The notes under the pieces were generated by a model that worked only from the letters and a program-made list of their open reading frames with translations, did not search any database and had not been told where the DNA came from. Shown piece after piece: positions 52,701 to 64,000 of a stretch of DNA of 64,000 nucleotides (its first letter is position 1; the number at the start of each line of letters is the position of its first letter). Origin of the DNA: Sphagnum compactum (Eukaryota > Bryophyta > Sphagnopsida > Sphagnales); the NCBI GenBank assembly GCA_965153455.1, contig OZ234501.1:2604001-2668000 (forward strand). The letters run 5' to 3'. The translations under genes were made by a program, and so were the position numbers.

Positions 52701-55639
52701 TGGTCAATAGGACATGTCCATATAACTACACAATCCTATAGTAATGTTTGTCACATGCAACTATAAACATAGTCATATATGTATTCTTAAAAACCATGTG
52801 TTTAGCCTAGTGTTAGGCCATGTTGGGAAATGATATAGTTTAGGAGAAAGTTAGGCATTGTGGCACGGGGAAAAGTTGTAATGAGTTTATGTGGTGAAGA
52901 GGGTGGTTTCAATGATATTTGGCTTGAAATGTACTAATAAGGTAGCAATCCACAACGGAATTGACGTTTCTTTCAAAGTCTTGTCATGGTAGTGTAAATT
53001 TTGTGTTCATTAAAAATAATAATTGTTAGATTAGTGCCAAAGCCATGATAAGCATTCATGTAGGATAATGTAACCTTGTATATGCCTGAAGGGCTATATA
53101 TGTGGGCTTGGGTGCCTTATACATATATGGATTTGATGTTGCATCTTACATCGTTATCTTGATCTATTGGTCTTTGAACTAGATGGGGAGATACACAAGA
53201 ATGTTTAAGGAGGGAGGGGATATATTTTGGGTCTTGGGATTGCAATTGTGATGAGTGTTTGTGATGGGTGCACCTTAGACATGGTGGTGCATGTAACACT
53301 CTTTTAATAACTAGAGGTTGATTTTGTGGTCACATTTGTTTATTCTCCCAAAGAGGACATTATAATTTGGTTCAATTGTGTTAATTGAATTGAGATATCC
53401 TAAATATGTAAGCTAGATTTAATGGAGGGGTTGGCATAAATGTCCAGGATTCATTTTATTTAGAGATCATGTAGTGAGAAGGGTGGTCATAAGTTGAAGG
53501 ATGGGGAAAGCAATTGAGGTGAGTGGTAGGGGTTGGTTCAATGGGGAAAACTATCAAAACTAATTATAGTCTTAACTCTATAAATCTTATGAATCAAAAT
53601 GTCGATTACCCTTCAACAAGGTTATTATTAACTCACAAAATATGTTCAAGTTATTGATATGATTTCAATTTACAAAATGGTGGTGGTGAGTGTGGTTTGC
53701 TTCACAAATAAAACACTAAATCCAATAATGTTAACATTGATTAGCTTGTGAAAAAAACCACTCACCTTATTATTCTCCTTATCAAATAATATAACACAAT
53801 ATTATTTCCTATTTATAAATTTTTTTTGAAACAATTACATTTTTGTTCCATTTTCAATTTTCCATTCATCCCACCACATGTAGAAGAGTGCCTCAAAGAA
53901 GCCTCAAACTTCCATGCTTTGAAGCACAAGATTTCAAATCTCGTGCATCTACCATTTCATCACCAAGGCTTTTCATATTTAACACAATCAATTTTTTTCC
54001 TTTGGCCCCTCGACTACACCCTTAGCAAGGTTTGCCATACCAATTGAACTCTTCTCCCCTCCATCCCCTCCCCTTCACTTTTTTTTTTATTCATCCTTTT
54101 TTACAAAGATGATTTTTTTCTCTTGAATTCTCCCAAAGTTACCAAGGGGTAAGATTTAAACTTCAAAAAGCAAGGATCCTTAGCAAAGTGTCAATGGAGT
54201 ACCATGTGATTTGTCAAGGTGAAATTCATTCCCACTTCCTTTAGTGGAAACAAGATACTCCATTGATAATAAATCTTTTTGCACAACATTCAAACTTCCT
54301 CACAATGGAAATAAGGTATAACTATCATGATATCCACAAAATAGAAACCTTTTAAAAATTTAATATGGAGTCAAAGCCATAGAAAAACAACATGTAATGG
54401 TCAAATGCAACGTTTTTCCATTCATTCACAACTAATGTTTTCACCTTGTCATGTAAAGACCAATATATATATAGGTTGGCCACATGGCAACATTGAATAT
54501 GGCATCAAGACTTTGATTCAAAGACCAAAGTATTTTAATATTTCATTTCTTCTAACAACTCACAATTCTCAAGTTTAAAAAGATGTGAACCCAATGTTTC
54601 TTCAAGTTAACCTTTTAGACTAAAATTAGGGACCATTTTACTTCAATTCAATTAAGACATATCATGTTGAACTATTGGTTATTTTGAAAAATCACAATGT
54701 GTGACCTAAAAAGAGGGCCATTTGAATATTTTTGGAGCACAAACCAATGACAATTGAAATGGAGTTGTTATGGTTTGGTATACCTAAAAAATCCAACTAG
54801 TCTATTTCATTCATGATGAAAGAACAAGTGAAGTGCCAATCAGAAGGCTAAAAAAATGAAAAGTGTATTTTGTTTCTTTGTTCATGAGTAGCCAAATGTG
54901 GATTCAAATTGAAAAAGGGATGTTTAAAAGAGGTTGGAATTGTGGAAAGATGGGGTTATAGTTGTTAAGGTGGTTTGTTTGTTTATGTGGGAGGAAGAAT
55001 GGAGTAGTAAGATTTTTGTTGTGAGTCAAATCACAATGAAATGAACCAACATGATTACTTTATAAAAGATTGTGAATCATTGTATGATTTTTTTGATTCT
55101 TTAGATAAAATCTTTTACAACTTGTTACTAAAAATACTTACAGTTTCCCCAATACATCAAAAATTGTTAATATTTGTTGAATAACTATGAATTTTCTAAA
55201 AGTATGCAAATTTTCATTTCATCTCAAAAATAATCATAATTTAAATTATACCAAAATATGTGTTAACTATTTTAGGCTTTAGTTGTTTATATTGTAAACT
55301 ACAATTTTTTTTGTATTTCATGTACATTACACCCCATTTACATGTGGTAAATAATTCTTGAATTTTAAATCTTATTAAAAATATTTTAGATTTTCTATAA
55401 ACAAATTTCACAACTTTTTAATTGTCAGTGCTTTTGAATGTGGATATTAGGTTATTATTATCTCAAAACTTTCCCACCAAAACATCTTTATGAAAAGAAT
55501 CCTTAGTTAGTCGTTTGTAAAATTATTCTTATATAAGTAATTATTGTTCAGATTCAAAAATCTTTTGCTAAAACCAAATCCTAAAATTAAACTAAAATAC
55601 AACGAATTTAAGATTTTTTTCTTCATAATGTGGCGACTT
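48481..55639. other. Long gene-free AT-rich stretch
   Basis: About 7 kb with no recognisable gene. It contains a (CT)n run (49671-49712), short (AT)n runs and repeated A/T-rich words. Open frames stay under about 110 codons and carry no family motifs. The last part could hold the 3' LTR of the copia remnant, but no repeat ends were matched. Confidence 0.5.
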
Positions 55640-58600
55640 GGGCCCATTTTTTCTCAAAAAAAATTAAAACCTTTTGTAACTTTCACACCTTCCCTTTTTT
55701 TGATGAGGTTGCAAAACATTGCTAAAAGAAAAACAGTAGTTGCAATACACCAACCTAATGAAACCATTTTCGATTTTGTTCCACACCAATTGATGATGAA
55801 TCTCAATAGGTTTTGTATGAGCATGAAAGGTGGGGTTCTCCAATAAAAATATATCATCTTGATTATCATTATATAGAACAATGGGTTTCATTGACATGGT
55901 TAACCAATAGTTTCAAAAATGATGAAAACCACATTGATTGCCTTGTTGCTTAGGAAGCTACCACATGTCAACTGTTGTTAATGACATAACAATACAAGGT
56001 TATTTCTTATTATTTCAATTAATAATTCCATTGTTTAATTTTTTAAAAAACTTACATAAATCAACAATCATCAATATTGTTAACCCAATTTGCATCACAA
56101 TAAACACACAATTTGTTTGTTCTTTTAGACAATATCATAGTTCCCATTAGAATGGTGACTTTGGTAGGAATTTATTTTTTAAATGTGTTAAACACATAAT
56201 ACAATATTGGTCAATTGCTTAGTTATGGTAGACATTCTTGTTGGAACACGCTTGGCCCCAACTATGGTTTACAACCCTTTCATAATGCACATGGCCCAAA
56301 ATGTTCATTTTAGAACCTTTGCTATGGTAAACATTCCCATTGGAATGCACTTGGCCTTGGCTAGAGTTGACATTTTTGGTAAAATACAATTGGCCCCAAC
56401 TATGGTTTACACCCCTTTTGGAACTCACATGGCTTTGGCTATAGTAAACATCCTTGTCAGAATGCACTTGACCCATCATGTTCATGTCAAAACCTTGGCT
56501 ATGGTAAGTGCCCTTGTCAAAACACACTTGAGCTTGGGTATGACTTATGCCCATGGTTTTAAAACACACTTAGTGGATCAATAAATCATCAATAATTCCT
56601 CTAAAAGGAAAACCAAAATCAACTATGACTTTCAAGTAATGAAAATTCCTTTTAACTATAATCCGATGAGTTTTATGTAGGATTAACCATAAATTGGTTC
56701 ACAAACCCCATTGCCTAAGCAATATGAAGTGTTGTACATAACATTGCATACATGAAACTTCCAAAAGCATTTTGAGATGACCCATATCATTTGAAAGTTT
56801 GCAATTGGTAAAAAAAGGGCCCCACACTAGCTTAATTTTTAACCATACCAAAATGCCTCACTATACTATTCATTAACTTAAATGTATCGTTATGTCTTGT
56901 CAAACATGATTCACTTATATTCCAAAACAATATTAGATTTCACCTAGATCCACCATTTGAAATTTCTTTGAGAATTTTTCCTTTGCCTTTTTCAACAAAG
57001 TCAAGTCATTAGATGCCAAAATGAGATCATCAACATACAAAGTTAAGATCATAAAAAAGTTGCTTTCAACTATCTCGAAATAAATGTTACAATCAACAAA
57101 GTTATTTTCAAGTCAAGAAATAAGCATCAATCTTGTGCTTCGAAACATAAAAAGATTTCATAAGCTTGCATACCATGTTTTCATTGCCTTTTGGCCACAA
57201 AACTTTCAAGTTGCTACATATGCATTTCCTTTGAAAGATTTCCAACTTTTAACATCCATGATTTTATGCACCTTGAGATCTTGAATTGTTACAATTGCAA
57301 AGACAACTCAAATTGATTACATTCATGCAACAAGGCAATAGGTTGCATTGAAATCAATATTTTCACCTTGTGAAAACCTTGTGGCCACTAAATGAATTTT
57401 ATGTCTTGCCATAAAACCATTGGCATTATACTCGATATTGAAGATCCACTTGTAAATCATTGGTTTGCAATTTGATAGAAAAGAAGTAAAATTTGTTGTT
57501 TTGAAAATATTGAAATTCAAAATCCATGGTCTTTGTCCATTATAATCTTCACTGTCTAAAGCTTCTTTAAGAAAACAAGGCTCATTAATGTCAACCAAAA
57601 AACACATGTAAAATTTTAATTTTTCCCAACCAACAATATATTTTCTTTCATTTGTTGAGAAAAATTTTATCCTCTTTCTCTAGCTTTTAATTATTGAAAA
57701 AATCCTTCATCCTCCATCTCTAGCTTTTGATTTAAAACCATTTGTTTCGATCCAACATTTAAACTTAAAATAATCATTTATATATTAAAATTTATAGATT
57801 CATCAAAGATGACATCACAAATGATGATCACATATTGGCTTATAAGGTTGCATAATTTGTAAAGTGTAGTCTCTTCATTACAGCTAATGAATAGGCATTT
57901 GACGCTTTTTGAATCCAATTTTGTCCTTCTTTCATTTTGCAAATGAATAAATGCAACACAAGTAAACACACACAAATGATTTATGAATGGTTTGTTGTCA
58001 CACGAAATCTCTTTTTGTGTCATGCTTGAAACTACCTTGGTAGGAATTGATTTTGGACATGTGTTGTAATTTTCGTCACTTTTGCCTAAAAGCTATCATT
58101 CAACTTCATGTGTTGGAACATGGATCACACACTTTTAACAAATGTTTGATTCAAGTCCTTTCATCTATTTCATTTTGCTTTGCTGTGTATGGACTGGTTG
58201 TTTACTTTATATGTCATTACCTTTGTAAAACAAAATGAAATTTTTGGAGCTATACTATCCACCTCCATCACACTTAATCACCTTGATTTTCTTTCCAACC
58301 TCATTTTCCACCAAAAATTTGAAAACCTTTGAATTTATCAAACATAATAAATTTAGATTTCATGGTGTAAATGAATGTTTTCTTTGAAAAATCATCAATA
58401 AAGGTCAAAATATTTTGCCATCTGATGAAATTGACATGGATATTACTCAAATTTTATCTTTGCATGAAAACCCCCACTCAAAAGAAATGGGGCATGGTCA
58501 TGTTTACCATATTCACATCCATCATAGAAATTCAAATCATGATTTCCATTGAGATCTATGTTTTCAACAAGGTTATTTCTAGTCATTATTGTTAGGCCTT

Positions 58601-59210
58601 GCATAAAACCATGTCCAAGTCTTTGATGTCATGTATCATTATTTTCAATTTGGTGCTACAAGTTGCAACCAAGGATCGAGTTATTCCAACCAACTTGTGT
58701 AACTCCCTTCTTAGATGGCCCCAACAACCACCTTGTTTGAGTAAGAAAATGTCAACTAACATTTAATGGGTTTAAATTCCACTTCAAAGCTTTGCCCCCA
58801 ACCTTGTTTTGTTGATTAACTAATTAATAACAATTTGTTTGTCAACTTTGGGACATACAATACATCTCCAATTTGCAATTGGAGATCCCATTGGCCAATT
58901 TGAAGATGATAATGCCTTTACCACACACACCAAAGGTCTTGTTTTTTCCAATATATATTTTGTGATCCCAAGGAAAATTGGAAATATTTCCTTTTGAGAT
59001 GGTGTGCAAAACTGTAAAATCAACATACCAAGTATATTTGCAAATTGAATGTATCGACAAAGTAGTCACAAGGAGTTTAACTTGCCTACTATAGTTGCAT
59101 GTGAAGAACTTTCAAACTTGTTCTTGCAATTTTGCTTTTCCTTGTGGCATTTTTCTCTCAAATGACCTTTAATACCACAATGTTTAAAAGAATTGTCCCA
59201 CGATCAAACT
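55640..59210 (-). mobile_element. Decayed Ty1/copia retrotransposon polyprotein
   Basis: Copia-type domains occur on the minus strand in the order gag-PR-IN-RT-RH, but with many stops and frameshifts. They are a CCHC-like knuckle HCGIKGHLREKC with its first Cys lost (about 59145-59185); a protease-like block WYVDF (about 58840-59040); an integrase core with a degraded catalytic block (about 58160-58310); and the integrase C-terminal KLDSKSVKCLFI block (57780-58000). The RT N-terminal block is at 57323-57607, and YVDD is intact at 57026-57037. The RNase H block with YNDNQ, ENPTFHAHTKPIEIHH is at about 55760-55890. IN before RT identifies copia rather than gypsy. A purine-rich tract at about 55680-55700 may be the polypurine tract. 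No LTR pair or primer-binding site was found, so it is truncated and dead. Confidence 0.85.
56210..56560. repeat. Tandem repeat of about 57-60 bp inside the copia remnant
   Basis: About six degenerate units share ATGGTA.ACATTC, TTGGAA..CACTTGGCC and ACTATGGTTTAC. They lie between the RT/RNase H linker (about 56665-56730) and the RNase H CDANW block (about 56063-56098), where copia elements normally have only some tens of codons. The repeat expanded after, or during, decay of the element. Confidence 0.7.
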
Positions 59211-59770
59211 TGTTTTTCTTTGAATGAACAAACAATGTTCTTATATATTTCCTTTAAAAACAATTTCTCCAAATTTGATTTTTTAATGACAATAACTCTC
59301 TTGAAATGAATTTCCACAAACTTTTTCCATGCCAGGAAAATCCTTCCAAAGTACTATATTAATACAATAATATTGCAACCAAGACAAGGTAAATTAGTTG
59401 TGTTTGCCCCATACATGCTTGGTAAAACCTAAAATCATACATCCATGCCTATTATCTTAGGGTAATAATAAATTTTTATAACATAGAAGGCAACAACAAT
59501 ACATACAAATTAATCAATTAAAATTGACGTGTTTTATTTTAATCGATTCTTGCATATTTTTCAAATCAGGTTTTTAAGAGTCTCATTTTTATAAGATTTA
59601 AAGGAATTGAAGCTAATTACTTGTATGCTTATCAAACAAATTTCATTAAAAATATTAGTAATATGAATTGTTTTTTACATTGCATAATGATATGAAACCT
59701 CATGATACAAAAAGGCAAGTGACAACCGAAAAAAATCAAAATGATATAGAAGCATGATTAAATCAGCTAT
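59211..59770. other. Intergenic, beyond the gag end of the copia remnant
   Basis: AT-rich. No gag, LTR or other gene recognised. Confidence 0.5.
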
Positions 59771-59944
59771 CCAACATTCATATTTTGAGAAGAAACCCAA
59801 CAAGTAGATGGGTAGACTTCAAAACAACCCAACATTCATATTTTGAGAAGAAACCCAACAAGTAGATGGGTAGACTTGAAAACAACACAACATTCATATT
59901 TTGAGAAGAAACCCAACAAGTAGATGGGTAGACTTCAAAACAAC
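59771..59944 (+). repeat. 58-bp tandem repeat, three copies
   Basis: Copies begin at 59771, 59829 and 59887: CAACATTCATATTTTGAG, AAGAAACCCAACAAGTAGAT, GGGTAGACTT. Nearly identical; a degenerate fragment with GGATGGGTGCACTC follows. Confidence 0.9.
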
Positions 59945-62315
59945 CCATCAATTGGATGGGTGCACTCAGAATCTACACATGCAAGACCATTAGCTTGAGG
60001 CAATAAAAACTTTCTTATGAGTCTAGTCCTAATATTACCTCAGATCCCTACCAGGCTGGTACTGGTATAAGGCCCTGGTATTGCCTTAGTTTCATACACC
60101 AGACCCAATGCTGATTCCCTATACCAGACCCAAAACACTGGTAAGTATGAAGGCTTCAGAGTTGAGTCAGGCACACAGACAGCATCATTTTTTGTATTAT
60201 GTAGATGCCCTTATAATGAATGAATGGGTGGACTTCAGAAATGTGGAAATGGCTCATTTATTTCCCTCTTTTGTTTGATGGGTATCCAATGAACAAAGGT
60301 AGCAAGTGGAAGAAGTTGGTGGTCCTTGAAAGAATCAAGTAAAATGTGAAGCAGCCCTGAAGCCCTCCTGAAGGCTGCTCAAGAGTCAGCCTTTTGCCCC
60401 ACCCAAAAGGCTGGCTCTCATGGAGGCCCAACCACCACCTTGTTTAGACTTAGACTCTGGACCTCAACCTATCTATTTACTACGTTGAAGTTTGTAAGTG
60501 ACTTGGAGCACCACCCAATTTGGTTTGCCCTTTAAAAGGAGTGACCTATCTAACCTACCTTAATCATGTGAATGAAACCCTAGAAAGTAATGGCCTCACA
60601 AAAAGACCAACCTGACCTCACAAGAAGATACCTAGAACATACCTTTTTATTGCAAGAAGGTCCATGAAAAAGCTGTACTTACTTGACTTCCTTCAATAAT
60701 GTTGAATTGGATGGTGGAATGAATTGTGGTGGTGGAGGTCTTGAGCTCAAGAAAGCAAAATACAAAAAAAAAAAATCTCACAATTTGTTATGAATCCAAT
60801 GGTGGGATTCTCACACACACACACACAAAAAATGTGGACAACCCCACTCAAACAAAAAAAAAGCCTTTCCATCCAAACTTGCAGAATCAGACCTTGAGTG
60901 GTGGTAGTACACACATGATACCCACATGTTAAATACCTTGTGACAGAGTTCTAATTTTCTCTCACCCATACACACACTTTTTAATTTCCTCTTTTTTTTC
61001 GGGTTCCTTGCTCAAGAAGAAGAAGAAGGTACATGATTGGATTGCCTTTGCAAAAGATTCGATTCCAAACTTTCTCTGTATGTATACTTACTTACTTACT
61101 TACTTACATACATACATGTGGTGGAAGTGGCAACAGAAACCCATGTGTGTGGTGGTGCAATCATGCTGAGCAAGTCCTCTCTGATACCCAAAGAAGAAGA
61201 AGAAGAAGAAGAATAAACCACCCAAGAAGAAGAATAACGCGTAATAACTTGTTCTTCAAATTGAGAAGGTGTCAGCAACACGGGTGTCACAAAATTACTA
61301 ATCTGCAATACCCAAAAAATCTACCTGCATCTCTCTCCATTATTGTTATACAAACTTGTGTGGTCCTTGAGGGAGGGGGGAACTTTTGTGTGAAGTCAAG
61401 ATTTACTTTAGGTGTGCCACCACTCATGTTGCCAAAAGTAGAGAATTCTTTATATATATATATATATATAAAAGTAGATGATTTTTTCACTCTTGGGTAG
61501 TAAGTAGTACCCAAAACCCACAAAGACCGACCATCCACACATGAAGAGCTGATGAATGAGCTCCATTTGCATAATAATAGCTAAGTATAGTAGTAGTGGT
61601 AAGTGGTAGTCAGAAGCAAAGCAAGTCAGAGCTCACTTTTGCAGGGTTTGATGCACTTTTCCAACTACTAGACAACAAGGTTCCCTTCCTAAAGGCAAAA
61701 CCAGGTTTGTTGTTAAGATCTCTCTCTCTCTCTCTCTCTCTCTCGTCCCTGTATGGACAAAACAGGAATTGGGTTGTAGACAGAATCTCTGGAGACAGAA
61801 GTATAGTAGTGTGTCAGTGTCCAATTTGCAATCTAGTCTCAGTTTTAGTACCCAAAGGAAGGAAGGAAGGAAGGAAGGAAGGAAGCCAGTTCTCTGATTC
61901 TTGGTGTTGGTTGGATTGTTTCACAGGGTAGAACTGAATCAAGCCAAGCTAAGCTAAGCTTAAGCTTAAGCTAAGCTGTGGAGGCTCCCCCCCCCCACAT
62001 TTGTCCTCTACTTGTATTTCCACATTGTTGTTGGGTTGGAGATTTTGACGACATGTTGTCAACTGTTGATGGTGTCTCAATTCAGAACCATTCTCTCTCT
62101 CAACTCGAGTGTGTCTGCCATGCCAACAAATAAATTATTGTAGAGTTGGACTTTTTCTTCTTCTTCTTCTTCTTTCTTCTTCGTTCTTCTTCCCACAAGC
62201 TGGAACAAGAAAGAAAGTAGCTGTAAAACCCTAAACCCCCAAAACCACAGAGTTCATGGTGTCAGTGTGAGGAGCAATAGTCTGTCTGACATGAGTCTCT
62301 TCTTTACTATTAAGA
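59945..62315. other. Intergenic with many microsatellites
   Basis: Contains an imperfect hairpin (CAGCCTTTTG with CAAAAGGCTG, about 60387-60415), (AC)n, (AAG)n (about 61190-61215), (TA)n (about 61450-61470), (TC)n (61719-61744), (GGAA)n (61856-61886), an AAGCTTAAGCTT palindrome (about 61955-61970) and (CTT)n (about 62155-62190). No gene recognised. Confidence 0.55.
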
Positions 62316-62636
62316 ACTGGCTGGCCACCCACTACTAAACTAAATTGTATTTAGGGTTTAGGGTTTACTGGTTTCAGCCAGTTCTTAAACCCAGGGTTTA
62401 GGGTTTAGGGTTTACTGGCTGGCCACCCACTAATAAACTAAATTGTATTTAGGGTTTAGGGTTTAGGGTTTACTGGTTTCAGCCAGTTCTTAAACCCAGG
62501 GTTTAGGGTTTACTGGTTTCAGCCAGTTCTTAAACCCAGGGTTTAGGGTTTAGGGTTTACTGGTTTCAGCCAGTTCTTAAACCCAGGGTTTAGGGTTTAG
62601 GGTTTACTGGCTGGCCACCCACTACTAAACTAAAGT
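62316..62636 (+). repeat. Telomere-like higher-order repeat
   Basis: (TTTAGGG)2-3 blocks alternate with ACTGGTTTCAGCCAGTTC plus TTAAACCCA (copies at 62367, 62472, 62512 and 62559) and with ACTGGCTGGCCACCCACTA plus AATAAACTAAA (three copies). The two linkers share the ACTGG edge, and the first is itself a short palindrome. TTTAGGG is the plant telomere unit, so this is an interstitial telomere-type array with a higher-order structure. Confidence 0.9.
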
Positions 62637-62641
62637 AGTAC

Positions 62642-62850
62642 TACTTAATTAATTAATTAAGGAAAAACACCCCCACAAAGGGAACAAGAGAAGGGGAAAA
62701 AAAAGAGTATTAATTAATTAATCAATTAATTAAAGGAAAAACACCCCCACAAAGGGAACAAGAGAAGGGAAAAAAATAATTAATTTAATTAAATAAATAA
62801 ATAAATAAATAAAGGAAAAACACCCAGCAAAAGTGAACACGAGAAGGCCA
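62642..62850 (+). repeat. Tandem repeat of about 74-78 bp, three copies
   Basis: Each unit has a TTAATTAATTAA-like run, GGAAAAACACCCCCACAAAG, GGAACAAGAGAAGG and an A run. GGAAAAACACC starts at 62661, 62735 and 62813; the third copy is the most diverged. Confidence 0.85.
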
Positions 62851-62899
62851 AAAAAAAGAAAAAGAAAAAAAGAATGGACCCAAGTCCAAAGCAAAAGAC

Positions 62900-63220
62900 T
62901 AATCAGATCACACAAGCAGGTTATATCGGTAACATCCGGTTATCAGTTTAACCAGGTATGTATCAAAAAATCAAGATTTGACGGGTAGGTTATTAATAAG
63001 AACCAGCGGTTCTGAGCTTCTGAGAACTCTGGTTAAACATCGCAACCGGTTTTTGTGGATTCCGAATAACCATGGTTGCATATCGGATCCAGGTATTTGC
63101 TTTTTGGGAGAACCATGGTTATGAACCCTAATAACCACCCTGATACCCAAAGGGGGGGGCTTTGGGGGTGGAGTTTCTAATAACCGCCCAAACACGGGTT
63201 CGGGCTTAAGACTGCTTATT
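62900..63220. other. GC-richer segment with nested inverted repeats
   Basis: AACCAGCGGTTCT pairs with AGAACTCTGGTT (about 63001-63035). ATAACCATGGTT recurs palindromically near 63067 and 63113. CCGG words are frequent, as in the 7.5-7.9 kb block. This may be another small foldback element, but no ends were defined. Confidence 0.35.
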
Positions 63221-63340
63221 AATTAACTCTAACAAAAAAAAAAATTCTGACCGAATTACCAAAATTAACCCAATTGTTTCCGACTTGAATTTGGTTTGTC
63301 ATCCATCCTTTCACATCCGATGAGCATGGATTGGTTTGTA

Positions 63341-63453
63341 TAGTAGCTTTAAGGGAATTTGGCCCCCCTAGGCAATAATAATAATAATAATAATAATAAT
63401 AGGTCTATTTTTTTTATGAGGATTTTTGAAACATGATATTTTGGCTTGTGTTT
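63341..63453 (+). repeat. Dispersed repeat, copy 2
   Basis: TAGTAGCTTTAAGGGAATTT, GGCCCCCCTAGG, a longer (AAT)n run, AGGTCTATTTTTTTTATGAG, GATTTTTGAAACATG and TTTGGCTTGTGTT. It matches 44637-44757, in the same orientation and 18.7 kb away. The two differ chiefly in homopolymer and (AAT)n length. Confidence 0.85.
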
Positions 63454-64000
63454 ACCTAGATACATAATTTCTCGATTATGGATGAATTTCATCTTGATAG
63501 AATTGAACATGACTTGTGTAAGGCTCCATCCACACAATTTAACCCCCGTGTTTTTTTGTTTTGATGTCCATATACTTTGTTGTGCAATTATATTATTTAT
63601 TTTCTTGAAAATAATATACCATTATTCTGAGTTCTCACATTTGCTTCCATTTCTCCATGTGATGATGCACATGTTATATTTGGTTTTTTCTCAATATTCA
63701 TGAATTGATTTTATATTTCCTCCTTTCATGTTTTGTCTTTTGATCTCATGATCAAATTCCTTTGAATTCCAAACATCGATCATCGTTGTTGGTCTTTGTT
63801 GTTGTATGATGTGATCATGAATCCCCAAAATTCCACCCCCAAGCCACCACTCCAAGATTGTTTCTACAACGATGTTGTGTTTAGACAATGGTATGAAGAA
63901 GTAAATGTTTCATATCAATTGCTTTAAATTGAAACATACATCTAATCACAATAATGACATGATTGTGTTCCAATATGATATGTGATTGTTACCAAAGCAT
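63454..64000. other. Intergenic, AT-rich, no gene seen
   Basis: No recognisable gene or structure to the window end. Confidence 0.5.

Noticed and set aside
56207-56584. Plus-strand 125-codon open frame with repeated VDILVG-like peptides
   Set aside because: It is the tandem repeat inside the copia remnant read on the opposite strand.
60384-60419. Imperfect hairpin considered as a miRNA precursor
   Set aside because: The stem is only about 13 bp and no known mature miRNA sequence was recognised.

Overview
The window looks like nuclear DNA of a land plant. It has spliced genes with plant-type short introns, interstitial TTTAGGG (plant telomere-type) repeats, Ty1/copia and hAT remnants, and very many simple repeats. 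The small introns, a gene roughly every 16 kb and very moss-like gamma-tubulin residues suggest a bryophyte (moss) or another non-seed plant. That is an inference; no phylogeny could be run. 

Four protein-coding genes can be supported. From left to right: a VAP-type MSP-domain protein (12389-15343, +, 7 exons, about 265 aa); a BTB/POZ-BACK protein of the POB1/LRB type (23534-25136, +), whose second coding exon carries an apparent one-base frameshift or an unrecognised 83-nt intron; gamma-tubulin (26409-29998, +, 11 exons, 475 aa); and a cellulose synthase-like C glucan synthase (35280-38234, -, 5 exons, 693 aa). Gamma-tubulin and CSLC are convergent. All exon junctions given are GT-AG, keep frame, and match the lengths usual for these families. 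No tRNA, rRNA or CRISPR was seen. The four genes serve separate cell functions (ER contact sites, ubiquitin-ligase adaptor, microtubule nucleation, xyloglucan backbone synthesis) and are ordinary neighbours, not a cluster. 

The rest is AT-rich intergenic DNA. It holds a decayed hAT transposase remnant (about 16930-18470, -), a decayed Ty1/copia polyprotein (about 55640-59210, -), two or three small inverted-repeat elements (7515-7922, 8337-8618, 34034-34299), many minisatellites (1.26, 5.3, 30.7, 32.0, 33.6, 39.6, 44.4, 47.2, 56.2, 59.8, 62.3 and 62.7 kb), perfect hairpins (22.6 and 48.4 kb) and dispersed repeats. 

The most novel-looking signal is a family of five diverged copies (about 0.9, 1.9, 9.8, 20.9 and 43.3 kb, in both orientations). 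They share a common end next to a poly(A)/poly(T) tract, as expected of an undescribed SINE-like retroposon. Other notable signals are the frame break in the BTB gene, a regularly spaced AGGTTCG array upstream of the VAP gene, and a telomere-like higher-order repeat at 62.3 kb.
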